Assembly (NCBI GenBank): GCA_031269875.1
Contig: JAISYM010000072.1
Span: 1 to 45,241 of the forward strand
Direction: 5' to 3'
Length of the DNA: 45,241 bases
DNA from: Synergistaceae bacterium
GTDB taxonomy: Bacteria > Synergistota > Synergistia > Synergistales > Synergistaceae
Shown: positions 25,142 through 31,919 of the stretch, one piece after another
How the letters are laid out: every line of letters starts with the position of its first letter
How positions within the stretch are numbered: the stretch's first letter is position 1
Made by a program: the position numbers and the translations under genes
The notes under the pieces: generated by a model
Told to the model about the DNA's origin: nothing
Database searches by the model: none
What the model saw: the letters and a program-made list of their open reading frames with translations, nothing else

Positions 25142-26347
25142 TCACATATCCTCGGGCGGCGGCGTTTTTTCAGGCCCCTCTTTATCGCGCTCCCGCGCTT
25201 TTTTTCCAGCCCTGTTCGCCTCTATTCTCTCCGTCACGAAAGCCAGTATCTCCTTCGCGGCGGAGGGGCTGGCGATTTCGCCGGCCCTGCGCGAGACGCT
25301 CGCCAGCTCGTTGCCGGAGTCGAGCAGCTCGGCTATCTGCTCACCGGCGCGCCTGTTTTCAAATAGCCTGAGCGCCGCGCCCTGTTCCAGCAGATAATCG
25401 CAGTTGTACTGCTCCTGACCGGGCAGAGGGTCGATCAGCAGAATGGGCGGCTCCATAGCCAGCGCTTCCGCGCACGATATCCCGTCCGGCTTGATGAGTA
25501 CAACGTCGCTTGCGGCGTAGTAGTCGCGAATGTCATCCACAAAGCCGTGTACGTTGATGTGTTTGAAGGGGTAATATTTGTCCCGCAGCAGATCCATCAT
25601 GGCGCTGTTGCCGCCGCATATCAGGTCGACGCGCCAGTTCACACATTCGAGCATGGAATCGGCGATCACGCCGAGGGGCCCGGCGCCCGTATCGCCGCCG
25701 GAGACAAGCACCATCACCGTCTCCTCATCCACCCCCAGCTTTTTTCTCGCGTCTTGTCTGCTCGTCTGAGACAGGAACTTTTTCGATATGGGGATGCCGA
25801 AGTCCCTCAGGGAAAGCTCCGACGTCGGCACCTTGTCAGCCCTGTGCTGCCTGGCGGATTCGGCGCTGCCGACAAACCATCCGTCGAAGCGGGGATCGCG
25901 CTCCAACCTGTGGCTCAGGTAATCGGTGCCGACATAGTATATCGGCGCGGATCTCTCCCACTTGTCAAGGAGAGGGGGCATCCCGAAAAAATGCGTGACG
26001 AGAACGGCGTCGGGCGAGAACTCCTCTAAGTCGTGAATCAAGTACTTCACGTAGGCACGCCCGACGCTCTTGTGGATATCGTCCCAGAAACCGGCGAAGA
26101 GTTCCTTTCCGGAGTGGTGATCCGCGCTGCGGTAAAAACGATACCACAGCCACGGGTAGTTCCTCGCCATCGACAGATACGCGTTCACCACGCTCCACCG
26201 GATCCACCTCGGAACATAGTCCAGGACATCCTTGCACAACACGCTCGATCCGGGGTATTCGGCCTCGCACCACTCTTTCAGCGCTTCCGCGGCGGTTTTG
26301 TGCCCGGCGCCCGCTGAAGCGTAGAAGAGCGCTATCCTGTACTCCAA
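25142..26347 (-). CDS. MGDG synthase/UgtP-like glycosyltransferase (GT28 fold)
   Basis: 401 residues of the family that includes the diacylglycerol glucosyltransferase UgtP and plant MGDG synthases; likely adds a sugar to a membrane lipid at the cytoplasmic face. N-terminal FYASAGAGHKTAAEAL is the acceptor-domain signature; THFFGMPPLL, the SGGDTGAGPLG nucleotide-binding loop and the donor-site segment IKPDGISCAEALAMEPPILL follow. The usual KPGG is KPDG here. A Lys/Glu/Pro-rich tail ends the protein. The start is TTG at 26345-26347, immediately after the DHH gene stop and with GGAG 9 nt upstream, so the two are translationally coupled. Confidence 0.87.
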   Translation of the reverse strand: MEYRIALFYASAGAGHKTAAEALKEWCEAEYPGSSVLCKDVLDYVPRWIRWSVVNAYLSMARNYPWLWYRFYRSADHHSGKELFAGFWDDIHKSVGRAYVKYLIHDLEEFSPDAVLVTHFFGMPPLLDKWERSAPIYYVGTDYLSHRLERDPRFDGWFVGSAESARQHRADKVPTSELSLRDFGIPISKKFLSQTSRQDARKKLGVDEETVMVLVSGGDTGAGPLGVIADSMLECVNWRVDLICGGNSAMMDLLRDKYYPFKHINVHGFVDDIRDYYAASDVVLIKPDGISCAEALAMEPPILLIDPLPGQEQYNCDYLLEQGAALRLFENRRAGEQIAELLDSGNELASVSRRAGEIASPSAAKEILAFVTERIEANRAGKKARERDKEGPEKTPPPEDM

Positions 26348-27391
26348 TTACATCGCTCCTTTTATCAGATCACCAAGAGTGACGCCCATTCCTGAGGCGC
26401 TTTCGCTCTCCGCTCTAAGGGCGGCCGAAACGCTCTCCTTGATCCCTCCCTCACTGTAGTTATTAGGGAAATAGAGGGCGGCGGCGTCTCCATGACCTCC
26501 GCCCCGGATCTTCCGTCCATCCTTGAGCAGCGACACGACCTTGCCGGCCAGGCCGTTACGGCTGCGGAGGGATACAGCCCACCCGCCTCCGGTTTTTTTA
26601 TACGCCAGAGCCACTAAAACAGGCGGTTTTTCATCTCCACGATCGCCTCGATCCGGGCTGTCCAGAAGCATACCGCAAAAATCTGACGTGTCCCCAAATT
26701 CCAGAAAGCCGTCCCCAAGGAACAGGAAGCCTCCACGGTTCCCCGCGCAATCCTTCGATAGATGCTCCTTTGCCCGCTTGAAGCGCTCCTCCTGGCGGGA
26801 CACGAAGCCCGTCACCGCGGCTCTCTCGCTCTCCGTAAAGACGGCGCACGGATTCGAGATAAGCCTCGCGAATGCGCCCCACTCGCCGCAGAGCGTTATC
26901 ATAGCCTGCCATAGTCTGCCGTCCGGATCCTCGTTTATCCAAAGATCCCTGTCGTTCGCTATGCGGACGATATCGCGCAGCGGTTCTATCCTCCGAAGCG
27001 TCTCGCTGTCCGCGTTGCCCGCAAACAGCCAATTCCAGTATACCATAGCGCCGCAATACGCCGTGTCCGCCACAATCCAAGGGCGGTTGGCGTACTTCTC
27101 GAACGTGCTCTTGTGGTGATCGAACAAAAACGGCGCGCTCCCAGAGGGAAACGTCCTGTCTATCTCATCAACGGTCGCCTGGAATTGAGGCGAGAGGTCA
27201 AGGACGACCATCCCGCAGCCGCTTTTTATCGACTCCATGATCAAATTATCGACCTCGCCGTATCCGGTGAGCGAAAGCCGTATTGGCGCACCCCTGTGAT
27301 AAAACGCGCGCCACGCCAGCGCCGCCGCCGTAACGCCGTCGAGATCGGTGTGGCTTATTATATGAAAGAGAGCATTCTTATCGCAGTTCAT
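26348..27391 (-). CDS. DHH-family phosphoesterase
   Basis: 347 residues with the DHH superfamily metal motifs: HTDLDGVTAAALAW near the N-terminus, VVLDLSP, LFDHHKSTFE, and in the C-terminal DHHA1 domain GLAGKVVSLL and RGGGHGDAAAL. Relatives hydrolyse nanoRNA, cyclic dinucleotides or polyphosphates; the exact substrate cannot be read here. The ATG at 27389-27391 follows GGAAGG by 7 nt; the upstream in-frame start at 27427 would add 12 residues over that site. It is first in the DHH-glycosyltransferase-GNAT-YjjG series. Confidence 0.88.
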   Translation of the reverse strand: MNCDKNALFHIISHTDLDGVTAAALAWRAFYHRGAPIRLSLTGYGEVDNLIMESIKSGCGMVVLDLSPQFQATVDEIDRTFPSGSAPFLFDHHKSTFEKYANRPWIVADTAYCGAMVYWNWLFAGNADSETLRRIEPLRDIVRIANDRDLWINEDPDGRLWQAMITLCGEWGAFARLISNPCAVFTESERAAVTGFVSRQEERFKRAKEHLSKDCAGNRGGFLFLGDGFLEFGDTSDFCGMLLDSPDRGDRGDEKPPVLVALAYKKTGGGWAVSLRSRNGLAGKVVSLLKDGRKIRGGGHGDAAALYFPNNYSEGGIKESVSAALRAESESASGMGVTLGDLIKGAM

Positions 27392-27442
27392 GTATACGCC
27401 TTCCAAACAAAAAACTGGGCGGCACATTCCAGCCGCCTATAG

Positions 27443-27471
27443 AGTCTAACCAGATATCCGATAATAGACAA
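27443..27471 (-). promoter_or_regulatory. Candidate promoter of the DHH gene
   Basis: Minus strand: TTGTCT (27466-27471) and TAGACT (27443-27448) with a 17-bp spacer, about 52 nt upstream of the DHH ATG. Confidence 0.45.
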
Positions 27472-27526
27472 GCGTTTTTTTAAAAACAAATCCATAACGG
27501 CCGGCAAAGCCCGCCAAATATGTCAT

Positions 27527-27545
27527 CGCCGAACGGCGGTTTTTT
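27527..27545 (+). terminator. Short GC hairpin with T-run in a divergent intergenic region
   Basis: CGCC-GAAC-GGCG followed by G and six T. It has terminator form on the plus strand, but no plus-strand gene lies upstream of it within 11 kb. It may block stray transcription ahead of the M48 promoter. The flanking T/A tracts 27474-27487 and 27539-27551 are near copies of each other. Confidence 0.35.
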
Positions 27546-27638
27546 AAAAACTGCGTATAATTATGCCGAATATCTGCCCAGGCGGCAAGAAATGACGCGG
27601 GGATGGGCCGATTGGCTGGGCGTAGTGCGCGGATAGGG

Positions 27639-27647
27639 TGATATAAT
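27639..27647 (+). promoter_or_regulatory. Extended -10 promoter of the M48 protease
   Basis: TGA followed by a perfect TATAAT (27642-27647): the TGn extension compensates for a poor -35. It lies 40 nt before the chosen GTG start. Confidence 0.55.
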
Positions 27648-27687
27648 TCTTAAAGAAATAAAAATCATATAAAGCGAGGTGAAGGCA

Positions 27688-28386
27688 GTGCGCGGAAACT
27701 TTTGGAAAACGCTTGCGAAGGTATCCCTTTCACTCGCGGCGCTGCTCCTCATGTGCGAAACGGCGTCGGCCGGCTTGACAGAAAAAGATGTCAGGAACGC
27801 CTGGGCCGATGTGTGCAAAATCGCTGGGATAACCCCGCTCCCTCTTTCGATAAAGGAGGACGAGTCTCCGAACGCGTGGGTTACCTCCGGCAAATCGGTG
27901 ACAGTGACGACGGCGCTGATGAAAATCCTGACGAGAGAGGAAGAAATTTTCGGCGTACTCTCTCATGAGGCGGGACACGCGGTTCTGAAACACTACGAGA
28001 GCAGGGTTAACAACGCGGCCGGCGTTGGAATCGCCGCGCTCCTTTTAGGCAAGGCACTCGGCGACAACACTATCGGCAACGCTGCCGCCGGCGTAGCGGC
28101 GGGGCTGGCGACGGCCGGCTTCAGCAGAGAGCAGGAGGTAGAGGCCGACGACTTCGCCGTGGACCTCGCGTTCAAAGGAGGCAAGGATCCGACCGGCCTG
28201 TACACGTCATTGGAGCGCCTCGCGCTCTTCGGCGGCAAGACCCAGCCGTCCGGCTTCAACTCCCATCCCCCGGACGAACGGAGGCTCCTCCACGTGAAGG
28301 AGCGTATACTGGCCGTGAATCCGAAGATTGTAATCCCGGAGGTGGAAAAGAGCGAAGCGCCCCGCTCCGGCAACGCGGACAGATAA
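27688..28386 (+). CDS. Secreted M48-family metalloprotease
   Basis: 232 residues: a signal peptide (about 1-28, ending ETASAG), then a small M48 peptidase with the zinc motif HEAGH at 93-97 and the third ligand Glu in EQEVEADDFAVDLA. A Gly/Ala-rich hydrophobic segment between them (about 108-147) may touch the membrane. M48 proteins of this kind (BepA/LoiP-like) act in envelope quality control of diderms. The GTG at 27688 has GAGGTG 6 nt upstream; a GTG at 27679 lies inside that site. No partner gene is adjacent. Confidence 0.88.
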   Translation: MRGNFWKTLAKVSLSLAALLLMCETASAGLTEKDVRNAWADVCKIAGITPLPLSIKEDESPNAWVTSGKSVTVTTALMKILTREEEIFGVLSHEAGHAVLKHYESRVNNAAGVGIAALLLGKALGDNTIGNAAAGVAAGLATAGFSREQEVEADDFAVDLAFKGGKDPTGLYTSLERLALFGGKTQPSGFNSHPPDERRLLHVKERILAVNPKIVIPEVEKSEAPRSGNADR

Positions 28387-28424
28387 GGGACTTCCATGTA
28401 TATAATGAAACGCTGATTAATTCG

Positions 28425-28448
28425 CCTAACGGTATTTTGCCGTTTAGG
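28425..28448. repeat. Imperfect palindrome downstream of the M48 gene
   Basis: CCTAACGG-TATTTTG-CCGTTTAGG, paired except for one extra base in the right arm. No U-tract follows. The string TTTTGCCGTTT and the following GGAAGC also occur in the intergenic region at 39775-39796, which suggests a shared element. Confidence 0.45.
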
Positions 28449-28492
28449 AAGCCTGACTCCACAAGGACTTAACCAGGATTTTCCAGAGGGGC

Positions 28493-28534
28493 TTGACAGG
28501 AGTGGAAAGTTAGCTAAAATTAAAATGGTTTTAA
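28493..28534 (+). promoter_or_regulatory. Rubrerythrin promoter with overlapping palindrome
   Basis: A perfect -35 TTGACA (28493-28498), 16-bp spacer and TAAAAT (28515-28520). A palindrome TTAAAA-TGG-TTTTAA (28520-28534) covers the expected start point, a site where a redox or peroxide repressor could bind. The operator role is inference. Confidence 0.65.
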
Positions 28535-28586
28535 ATTAGACCGATAGATTTGAGTCGCAAAAAAAGAATGGGAGGAATTTTTTATC

Positions 28587-29075
28587 ATGAAGACCAATGA
28601 CAACCTGATGGCTGGCTTCGCGGGCGAGTCTCAGGCAAACCGCAAGTACACCGCCTTTGCCGCCGAGGCGGAACAAGAGGGGCACAAGGACATAGCGAGG
28701 CTGTTCCTCGCGGCCGCGGAGGCGGAGAACATTCATGCCACCGCGGAGCTGAAGCTTGCGGGCAAGATTGGCGACACGAAAGCAAATCTCAAGGCGGCAA
28801 TCGAGGGCGAAACCTACGAGTATCAGACGATGTACCCGAATTTCGAGCAGGATGCCCAAAGCGAGGAGCAGAAGCAGGCTCTCCGTATTTTCGGGTTCGC
28901 CAAGGCTGCCGAGGAGGTTCACGCAAAGCTGTATCAGGAGGCTTTGGATAACATCGGCGGCGACAGCGGCGCCGCTTATTATCTCTGCCCTGTCTGCGGC
29001 TACATTGAAAAGGGCGGCGCACCGGACAATTGCCCCATTTGCAAGGCAAAGGGCACTTCGTTTAAAAAATACTAA
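28587..29075 (+). CDS. rbr: Rubrerythrin
   Basis: 162-residue non-haem di-iron peroxidase that detoxifies hydrogen peroxide in anaerobes. The four-helix bundle carries the paired ExxH-type ligands (ENIHATAEL and EEVHAKLY) and the early GESQANRKY motif. A C-terminal rubredoxin-like domain has CPVC and CPIC, holding the electron-transfer iron. A good GGAGG lies upstream of the ATG. It is monocistronic between its own strong promoter and a bidirectional terminator. Confidence 0.97.
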   Translation: MKTNDNLMAGFAGESQANRKYTAFAAEAEQEGHKDIARLFLAAAEAENIHATAELKLAGKIGDTKANLKAAIEGETYEYQTMYPNFEQDAQSEEQKQALRIFGFAKAAEEVHAKLYQEALDNIGGDSGAAYYLCPVCGYIEKGGAPDNCPICKAKGTSFKKY

Positions 29076-29137
29076 AGTAAGCGCCGGTTAATCGAGCCTG
29101 TTTTCAGCCTTCTAGACTCGCGCTGATATATGTTAAG

Positions 29138-29173
29138 TATGAAGAAAGCGGCCCCGCGGCCGCTTTCTTCATA
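29138..29173. terminator. Bidirectional terminator
   Basis: A perfect 16-bp stem (29138-29153 with 29158-29173, loop CCGC) whose GC-rich core GCGGCC is flanked by TTTCTTC on both strands, between convergent rbr and the HD-GYP gene. Its right arm includes the HD-GYP stop codon. Confidence 0.85.
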
Positions 29174-30344
29174 TACCTAGTTCTCTCTTGTCGCCTTGTC
29201 CCAGATAACTGGAGATACAAAGCGACTTTTCGTTTTTCAGGTCAATAAAATTCGGCGCTCCGCCGTCCTCTTTTTTCTTCTTGGAATCCATCAACATCAC
29301 TGTGGGACGCACGAGATCCTTGCCGCCGCCCGAGATGACTATTCCGATTCGTCCGTCGGACAGCGATACTATGGAACCGGGCGGATAGAGCCCGAGGCTG
29401 ACCAGCATCGCGCGCGCTACCCTCGGGTCGAAATGAATGCCCGCGTCATTCAGGATCAGCGTTACCGCGTCGCGTGACGGCATGGCGTTTTTGTAGACTC
29501 GCCGCGCCGTGAGCGCGTCGAAGACGTCCGCTACCGCCGCGATTCTCGCTGTCTCAGGGATATCTTCGCCTTTCCGGTGACTTGGATATCCGCCGCCGGA
29601 CCACTTTTCATGATGCCCGGATATCACGCTCAGTATATCCTGATCCCGAACACCGGAATTTATTGCCAGGCTGACCCCGATCTCAGGATGCCGCTGCATT
29701 TGGGCAAACTCATCCTTTTTAAGCGGACCTGGCTTGTTCAGTATCTCTATCGGAATCTTGGCTTTGCCGAGATCGTGCATAATACCGCCCATAACTATCT
29801 TCTGAATGTATTCTGTGTGGCCCGGATGAAGTTTGTTGGCAAGAAACCCGGTGAGGACGGCGACGTTGAAGGAGTGGATAAACGTATACTCGTCCGCCTC
29901 CTGAACCTTTCCGAGGGAGAGCGTCACTGACGGGTTGCGAAGCAAATCCTCAGTGAGCGAGGATCCAAGGTTTGTCATAGCGTTCACCATCTCCGGCCTT
30001 ATCTCGTCCTCGGCGCGAATATTGTTGAAAACGCTGTCCACGTGCTTTACGACATCCTTTGCCTTCTGCTTGCTTATCAGCGAATCCTCATCGGAGTATA
30101 CGTTTTCCAGGATAGCTTCTATGTCGTCCTCAGAGAGCTGCTGAGGCGGATTAAGGTAGACATATTCGATGCCGCATTCCCTCATTTTTTTGACGAGCAG
30201 ACCGATAGACGCTTCGAAAAGGCTTATGTCGACGCCCATAGGCAGTATCACCACGCCGCCTGGCGTCGCGATCTCCTTTGCGACTACTCCCTCGCTGGAA
30301 CCCAGCATATCGATTGGAACCTTTACCACTTTTAAGAGAGACAT
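29169..30344 (-). CDS. HD-GYP domain c-di-GMP phosphodiesterase
   Basis: 391 cytoplasmic residues. An N-terminal DUF3391-like region (about 1-115: PIDMLGSSEGVV, then GIEYVYLNP) precedes a complete HD-GYP domain: HSFNVAVLTG, HDLGKAKIP (HD at 190-191), HHEKWSGGGYP (GYP at 252-254) and DVFDALTARRVYKNA. All metal and signature residues appear intact, so it should degrade c-di-GMP. The ATG at 30342-30344 has GGAGG 5 nt upstream. A longer frame from 30431 would add a hydrophobic stretch, but that segment contains the promoter. It faces rbr. Confidence 0.92.
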   Translation of the reverse strand: MSLLKVVKVPIDMLGSSEGVVAKEIATPGGVVILPMGVDISLFEASIGLLVKKMRECGIEYVYLNPPQQLSEDDIEAILENVYSDEDSLISKQKAKDVVKHVDSVFNNIRAEDEIRPEMVNAMTNLGSSLTEDLLRNPSVTLSLGKVQEADEYTFIHSFNVAVLTGFLANKLHPGHTEYIQKIVMGGIMHDLGKAKIPIEILNKPGPLKKDEFAQMQRHPEIGVSLAINSGVRDQDILSVISGHHEKWSGGGYPSHRKGEDIPETARIAAVADVFDALTARRVYKNAMPSRDAVTLILNDAGIHFDPRVARAMLVSLGLYPPGSIVSLSDGRIGIVISGGGKDLVRPTVMLMDSKKKKEDGGAPNFIDLKNEKSLCISSYLGQGDKRELGI

Positions 30345-30402
30345 AATATCCTCCAAATGCTTTTCCACCAGATCGGCGGCCACAGCAAAACAAACTAAAG
30401 CA

Positions 30403-30431
30403 AGGATACCCCCTATGAAAAATAAAATCAA
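30403..30431 (-). promoter_or_regulatory. Promoter of the HD-GYP gene
   Basis: Minus strand: TTGATT (30426-30431) and TATCCT (30403-30408), 17-bp spacer. Its position supports the downstream start codon at 30344 rather than the longer frame. Confidence 0.5.
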
Positions 30432-30476
30432 TATGCGTTATTTTCTATATTTTTATCCGGTTGATCCCACGGTCAG

Positions 30477-31646
30477 TTAATCCTCGCGGGGCGACACGAG
30501 CAGTTCCTCCTGCAGAACGGCCAGCGCGCAGCCCAGCTTTATCGGGTAACCGCACCTGACGCAGGCCCTCTCTATCGCCGCCGTGAGCGAAACAAGCGAG
30601 CTCGCCGTTATGTTCCCCATGTGTCCGACTCGGAAACCCGCGCCCTCAAAATCACCCTTGCAGCCGGCGATGTGAGCGCCTTCATCGTATACCGCGCTTC
30701 TGAATTTCTCGTCTTTTATGCCGGCGGCTTGTGGGTAGAGAAAGACAGAAACCGTGGGCGCCGCAAGGCCGTCCTCCGCCAGAGGCTTGAAACCCAACGC
30801 GGAGACGGCGCGGCGCACAGCCCTGGCAAAATGCCGGTGACGCGCGTCCCGCTCTTTCACGCCCTCCTCCTTTATTATGCGAATCGCTTCGACGAGCGCC
30901 CAAATCATGTTTACCGGCGGGGTGCCCCAGTACGCTTTCGCGTCCTTCATAACCGGGATCCACTTTACGAAGTCAACGTAGGACTCGGCAATGGGCGGCA
31001 TACTCAAGCGCTTTTCTATGGCTCTCCTGCTCGCCCACAGTATTCCGAGGCCCGGCGCGATGCCCATGCCCTTTTGCGAGCAGGTCAGCATTACGTCCAC
31101 ACCCCAGTCCATATAGAACTCCGCCGCGCCGGCCGAAGCCACTCCGTCCACGACCAGCAGCACATCGGGGTGTTTCAGGCGCGTCATCGCCGCTAACTCG
31201 TAAAGGGGAAGCTCTACGCCCGTGGAAGTCTCCACATGCGTGACGATGAGAGCGCTGAACTTTTTTTGGCAAAGCCTTTTATCGATCTCCTCCACGGAGA
31301 CGGATTCTCCCCAGGGAGCTTTTATCGTGTCAAGGTCATAGCCCTTGCGGGAACATATTTCGACGTACCTGTCCCCGAAAAAACCGTTGGAACAGACCAG
31401 CACGCTCTCCCCCCTTCCCGCGATGTTGGAGACGGCCATCTCCATCGCCATCGTTCCGGAACCCGCGACGACAAAGGCCGCTCCGTCGCATCTCCAGATA
31501 TTTTTCAAGTCCAGAATAAGGGCGTCGAAATCGGAGACAAAACGCGGGTCGTTATAAGCGATTGTCTCTCTGCTCATCTGTTCCTGTATAGACCTGGCTA
31601 TGGGGGTGGGGCCTGGCACCATGACGAGGGGACTGAATTGGATCAT
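30477..31646 (-). CDS. Class V aminotransferase (alanine-glyoxylate/serine-pyruvate type)
   Basis: 389-residue PLP enzyme of the small serine-pyruvate/alanine-glyoxylate aminotransferase group (PucG, hydrogenase-associated and phosphoserine-like relatives). The opening MVPGPTPIA is the family signature; VAGSGTMAMEMAVSN binds the cofactor phosphate, VDGVASAGA holds the ring-stacking Asp, and K192 in TCSQKGMGIAPG is the Schiff-base lysine. GGAGG lies 8 nt before the ATG. No pathway genes are nearby, so the substrate is open. Confidence 0.92.
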   Translation of the reverse strand: MIQFSPLVMVPGPTPIARSIQEQMSRETIAYNDPRFVSDFDALILDLKNIWRCDGAAFVVAGSGTMAMEMAVSNIAGRGESVLVCSNGFFGDRYVEICSRKGYDLDTIKAPWGESVSVEEIDKRLCQKKFSALIVTHVETSTGVELPLYELAAMTRLKHPDVLLVVDGVASAGAAEFYMDWGVDVMLTCSQKGMGIAPGLGILWASRRAIEKRLSMPPIAESYVDFVKWIPVMKDAKAYWGTPPVNMIWALVEAIRIIKEEGVKERDARHRHFARAVRRAVSALGFKPLAEDGLAAPTVSVFLYPQAAGIKDEKFRSAVYDEGAHIAGCKGDFEGAGFRVGHMGNITASSLVSLTAAIERACVRCGYPIKLGCALAVLQEELLVSPRED

Positions 31647-31676
31647 TGCTTGAACCTCCTTATTGGTAATCGTGCA

Positions 31677-31685
31677 ATATTATCA
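31677..31685 (-). promoter_or_regulatory. Possible extended -10 for the class V aminotransferase
   Basis: Minus strand TGA followed by TAATAT, 30 nt upstream of the ATG. No clear -35 is seen. Confidence 0.3.
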
Positions 31686-31769
31686 CAAAAAACCCTGAAA
31701 TACCGACCGGCTCGCCCTTTATTCCAATTCAGGCTCGGGCGTATTCAGAGTGACTGCGTAATATCCGTA

Positions 31770-31797
31770 TTGCAACAAAGTCATTCGAGTTTATACT
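31770..31797 (+). promoter_or_regulatory. Promoter for the leader ORF and GGDEF receptor
   Basis: TTGCAA (31770-31775), 16-bp spacer, TATACT (31792-31797). Transcription would start near 31804, giving a leader of about 35 nt before the short ORF. Confidence 0.55.
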
Positions 31798-31838
31798 AGC
31801 GGAAGCGTTGATTTACAACAGTGAAAGGAAAATCTGAG

Positions 31839-31919
31839 ATGAACGGACAAAAGACTTTCGCCTTCCCGATACCTGAGTCTTCGGGATACGGTAAACACAC
31901 TGTACAGTGCGCCGGATGA
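31839..31919 (+). CDS. 26-residue leader ORF coupled to the GGDEF receptor
   Basis: ATG at 31839 preceded by AAAGGA at 9-nt spacing, encoding 26 residues beginning MNGQKTFAFPIPESSGYG. Its TGA stop overlaps the receptor's ATG (ATGA), while the receptor has no clear ribosome-binding site of its own. A 6-bp hairpin (TCCCGA 31864-31869 with TCGGGA 31881-31886) lies within it. No homology is recognised; translational coupling is the likely role. Confidence 0.5.
   Translation: MNGQKTFAFPIPESSGYGKHTVQCAG

Noticed and set aside
30345-30431. N-terminal hydrophobic extension of the HD-GYP protein (apparent membrane anchor)
   Set aside because: The added start has no ribosome-binding site, and the segment contains a 17-bp-spaced promoter, while a strong GGAGG sits before the internal ATG at 30344.
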